Of a DNA stretch of 19,855 nt, positions 19,778 through 19,855 are shown one piece after another; position 1 is the first letter of the stretch, and every line of letters begins with the position of its first letter. Below the pieces are notes generated by a model, which was not told the DNA's origin, made no database searches, and was given only the letters and a program-made list of their open reading frames with translations. The stretch is taken from positions 1 to 19,855 of the forward strand of contig CAAFQR010000144.1 of assembly GCA_900765165.1 (NCBI GenBank). The letters are read 5' to 3'. The DNA is from Veillonellaceae bacterium (lineage in GTDB: Bacteria; Bacillota; Negativicutes; Veillonellales; Veillonellaceae). Both the position numbers and the translations under genes were made by a program.

Positions 19778-19845
19778 CATAGAGCCTCTAACGGCTTATG
19801 AAAAAAGCCTGAACATAGCGCTTCGAAGCTCTATGCTCAGACTTT
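19778..19845. terminator. Terminator-like hairpin with alternative upstream pairings
   Basis: CTGA-CATAG-GCTTCGAAGC-CTATG-TCAG (19809-19840, with single mismatched bases between blocks) is flanked by A6 and CTTTGT. It could stop transcription in either direction. CATAGAGC at 19778-19785 can instead pair with GCTCTATG at 19828-19835, and GGCTT (19793) with AAGCC (19805). Confidence 0.5.
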
Positions 19846-19855
19846 GTACTCTTAC

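Noticed and set aside
19431..19855. tmRNA, RNase P RNA, SRP RNA, 6S RNA or a known riboswitch
   Set aside because: None of their conserved segments was found; only the inverted-repeat layout is supported.

Overview
The window reads as a chromosomal segment of a Firmicute with strong AGGAGG-type ribosome binding sites, roughly balanced base composition and several secreted proteins of an adhesin-E-like type. That mix, with clpB, an HtpX-like protease and OYE/nitroreductase enzymes, fits a Negativicutes-like host (Veillonella, Megasphaera or Acidaminococcus relatives), but no rRNA or other decisive marker is present, so the placement is an inference. No tRNA, rRNA, CRISPR array, integrase or intact transposase was seen.

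Left part (1-4395). A hypothetical gene (minus strand, 60-1067) precedes an AT-rich accessory block. This block holds a minus-strand CxCGxxxCWP-type gene cut in two by one in-frame amber codon (78 + 340 codons in the same frame), then three plus-strand genes for small secreted proteins, two of them close paralogues with near-identical signal peptides. It is bracketed by two direct copies of the same terminator (31 of 32 bases identical). Beside the left copy lies a truncated remnant of the same secreted-protein family, so the block looks built by duplication and decay.

Middle (4396-10487). An orphan CsoR/RcnR-type metal-sensing repressor carries 19 histidines at every second residue of its N-terminus. 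Next comes clpB, whose promoter is overlaid by TTTGAC repeats resembling CtsR boxes with unusual spacing. An MFS transporter and a divergent winged-helix regulator follow.

Right-middle (10649-14695). A nitrilase-superfamily amidase seems to lack the catalytic lysine. An M48/HtpX-like membrane protease is divergent from a MarR-Cys4 protein pair; the two promoters share a -35 region, and TTCTATATAGAA operator-like palindromes overlie the marR promoter. A hypothetical gene and a 76-codon gene whose end is its own terminator complete this part.

Right (14889-19855). A four-gene operon, marR - Old Yellow Enzyme - nitroreductase - flavin reductase, is driven by a near-consensus promoter followed by three TGTATATACA palindromes at exact 19-bp spacing; it reads as an electrophile or quinone reduction system under its own repressor. 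Upstream of it on the same strand is a D-hydantoinase/dihydropyrimidinase gene. The last 430 bases hold no gene but contain a 306-bp imperfect inverted-repeat element and a further terminator-like structure.
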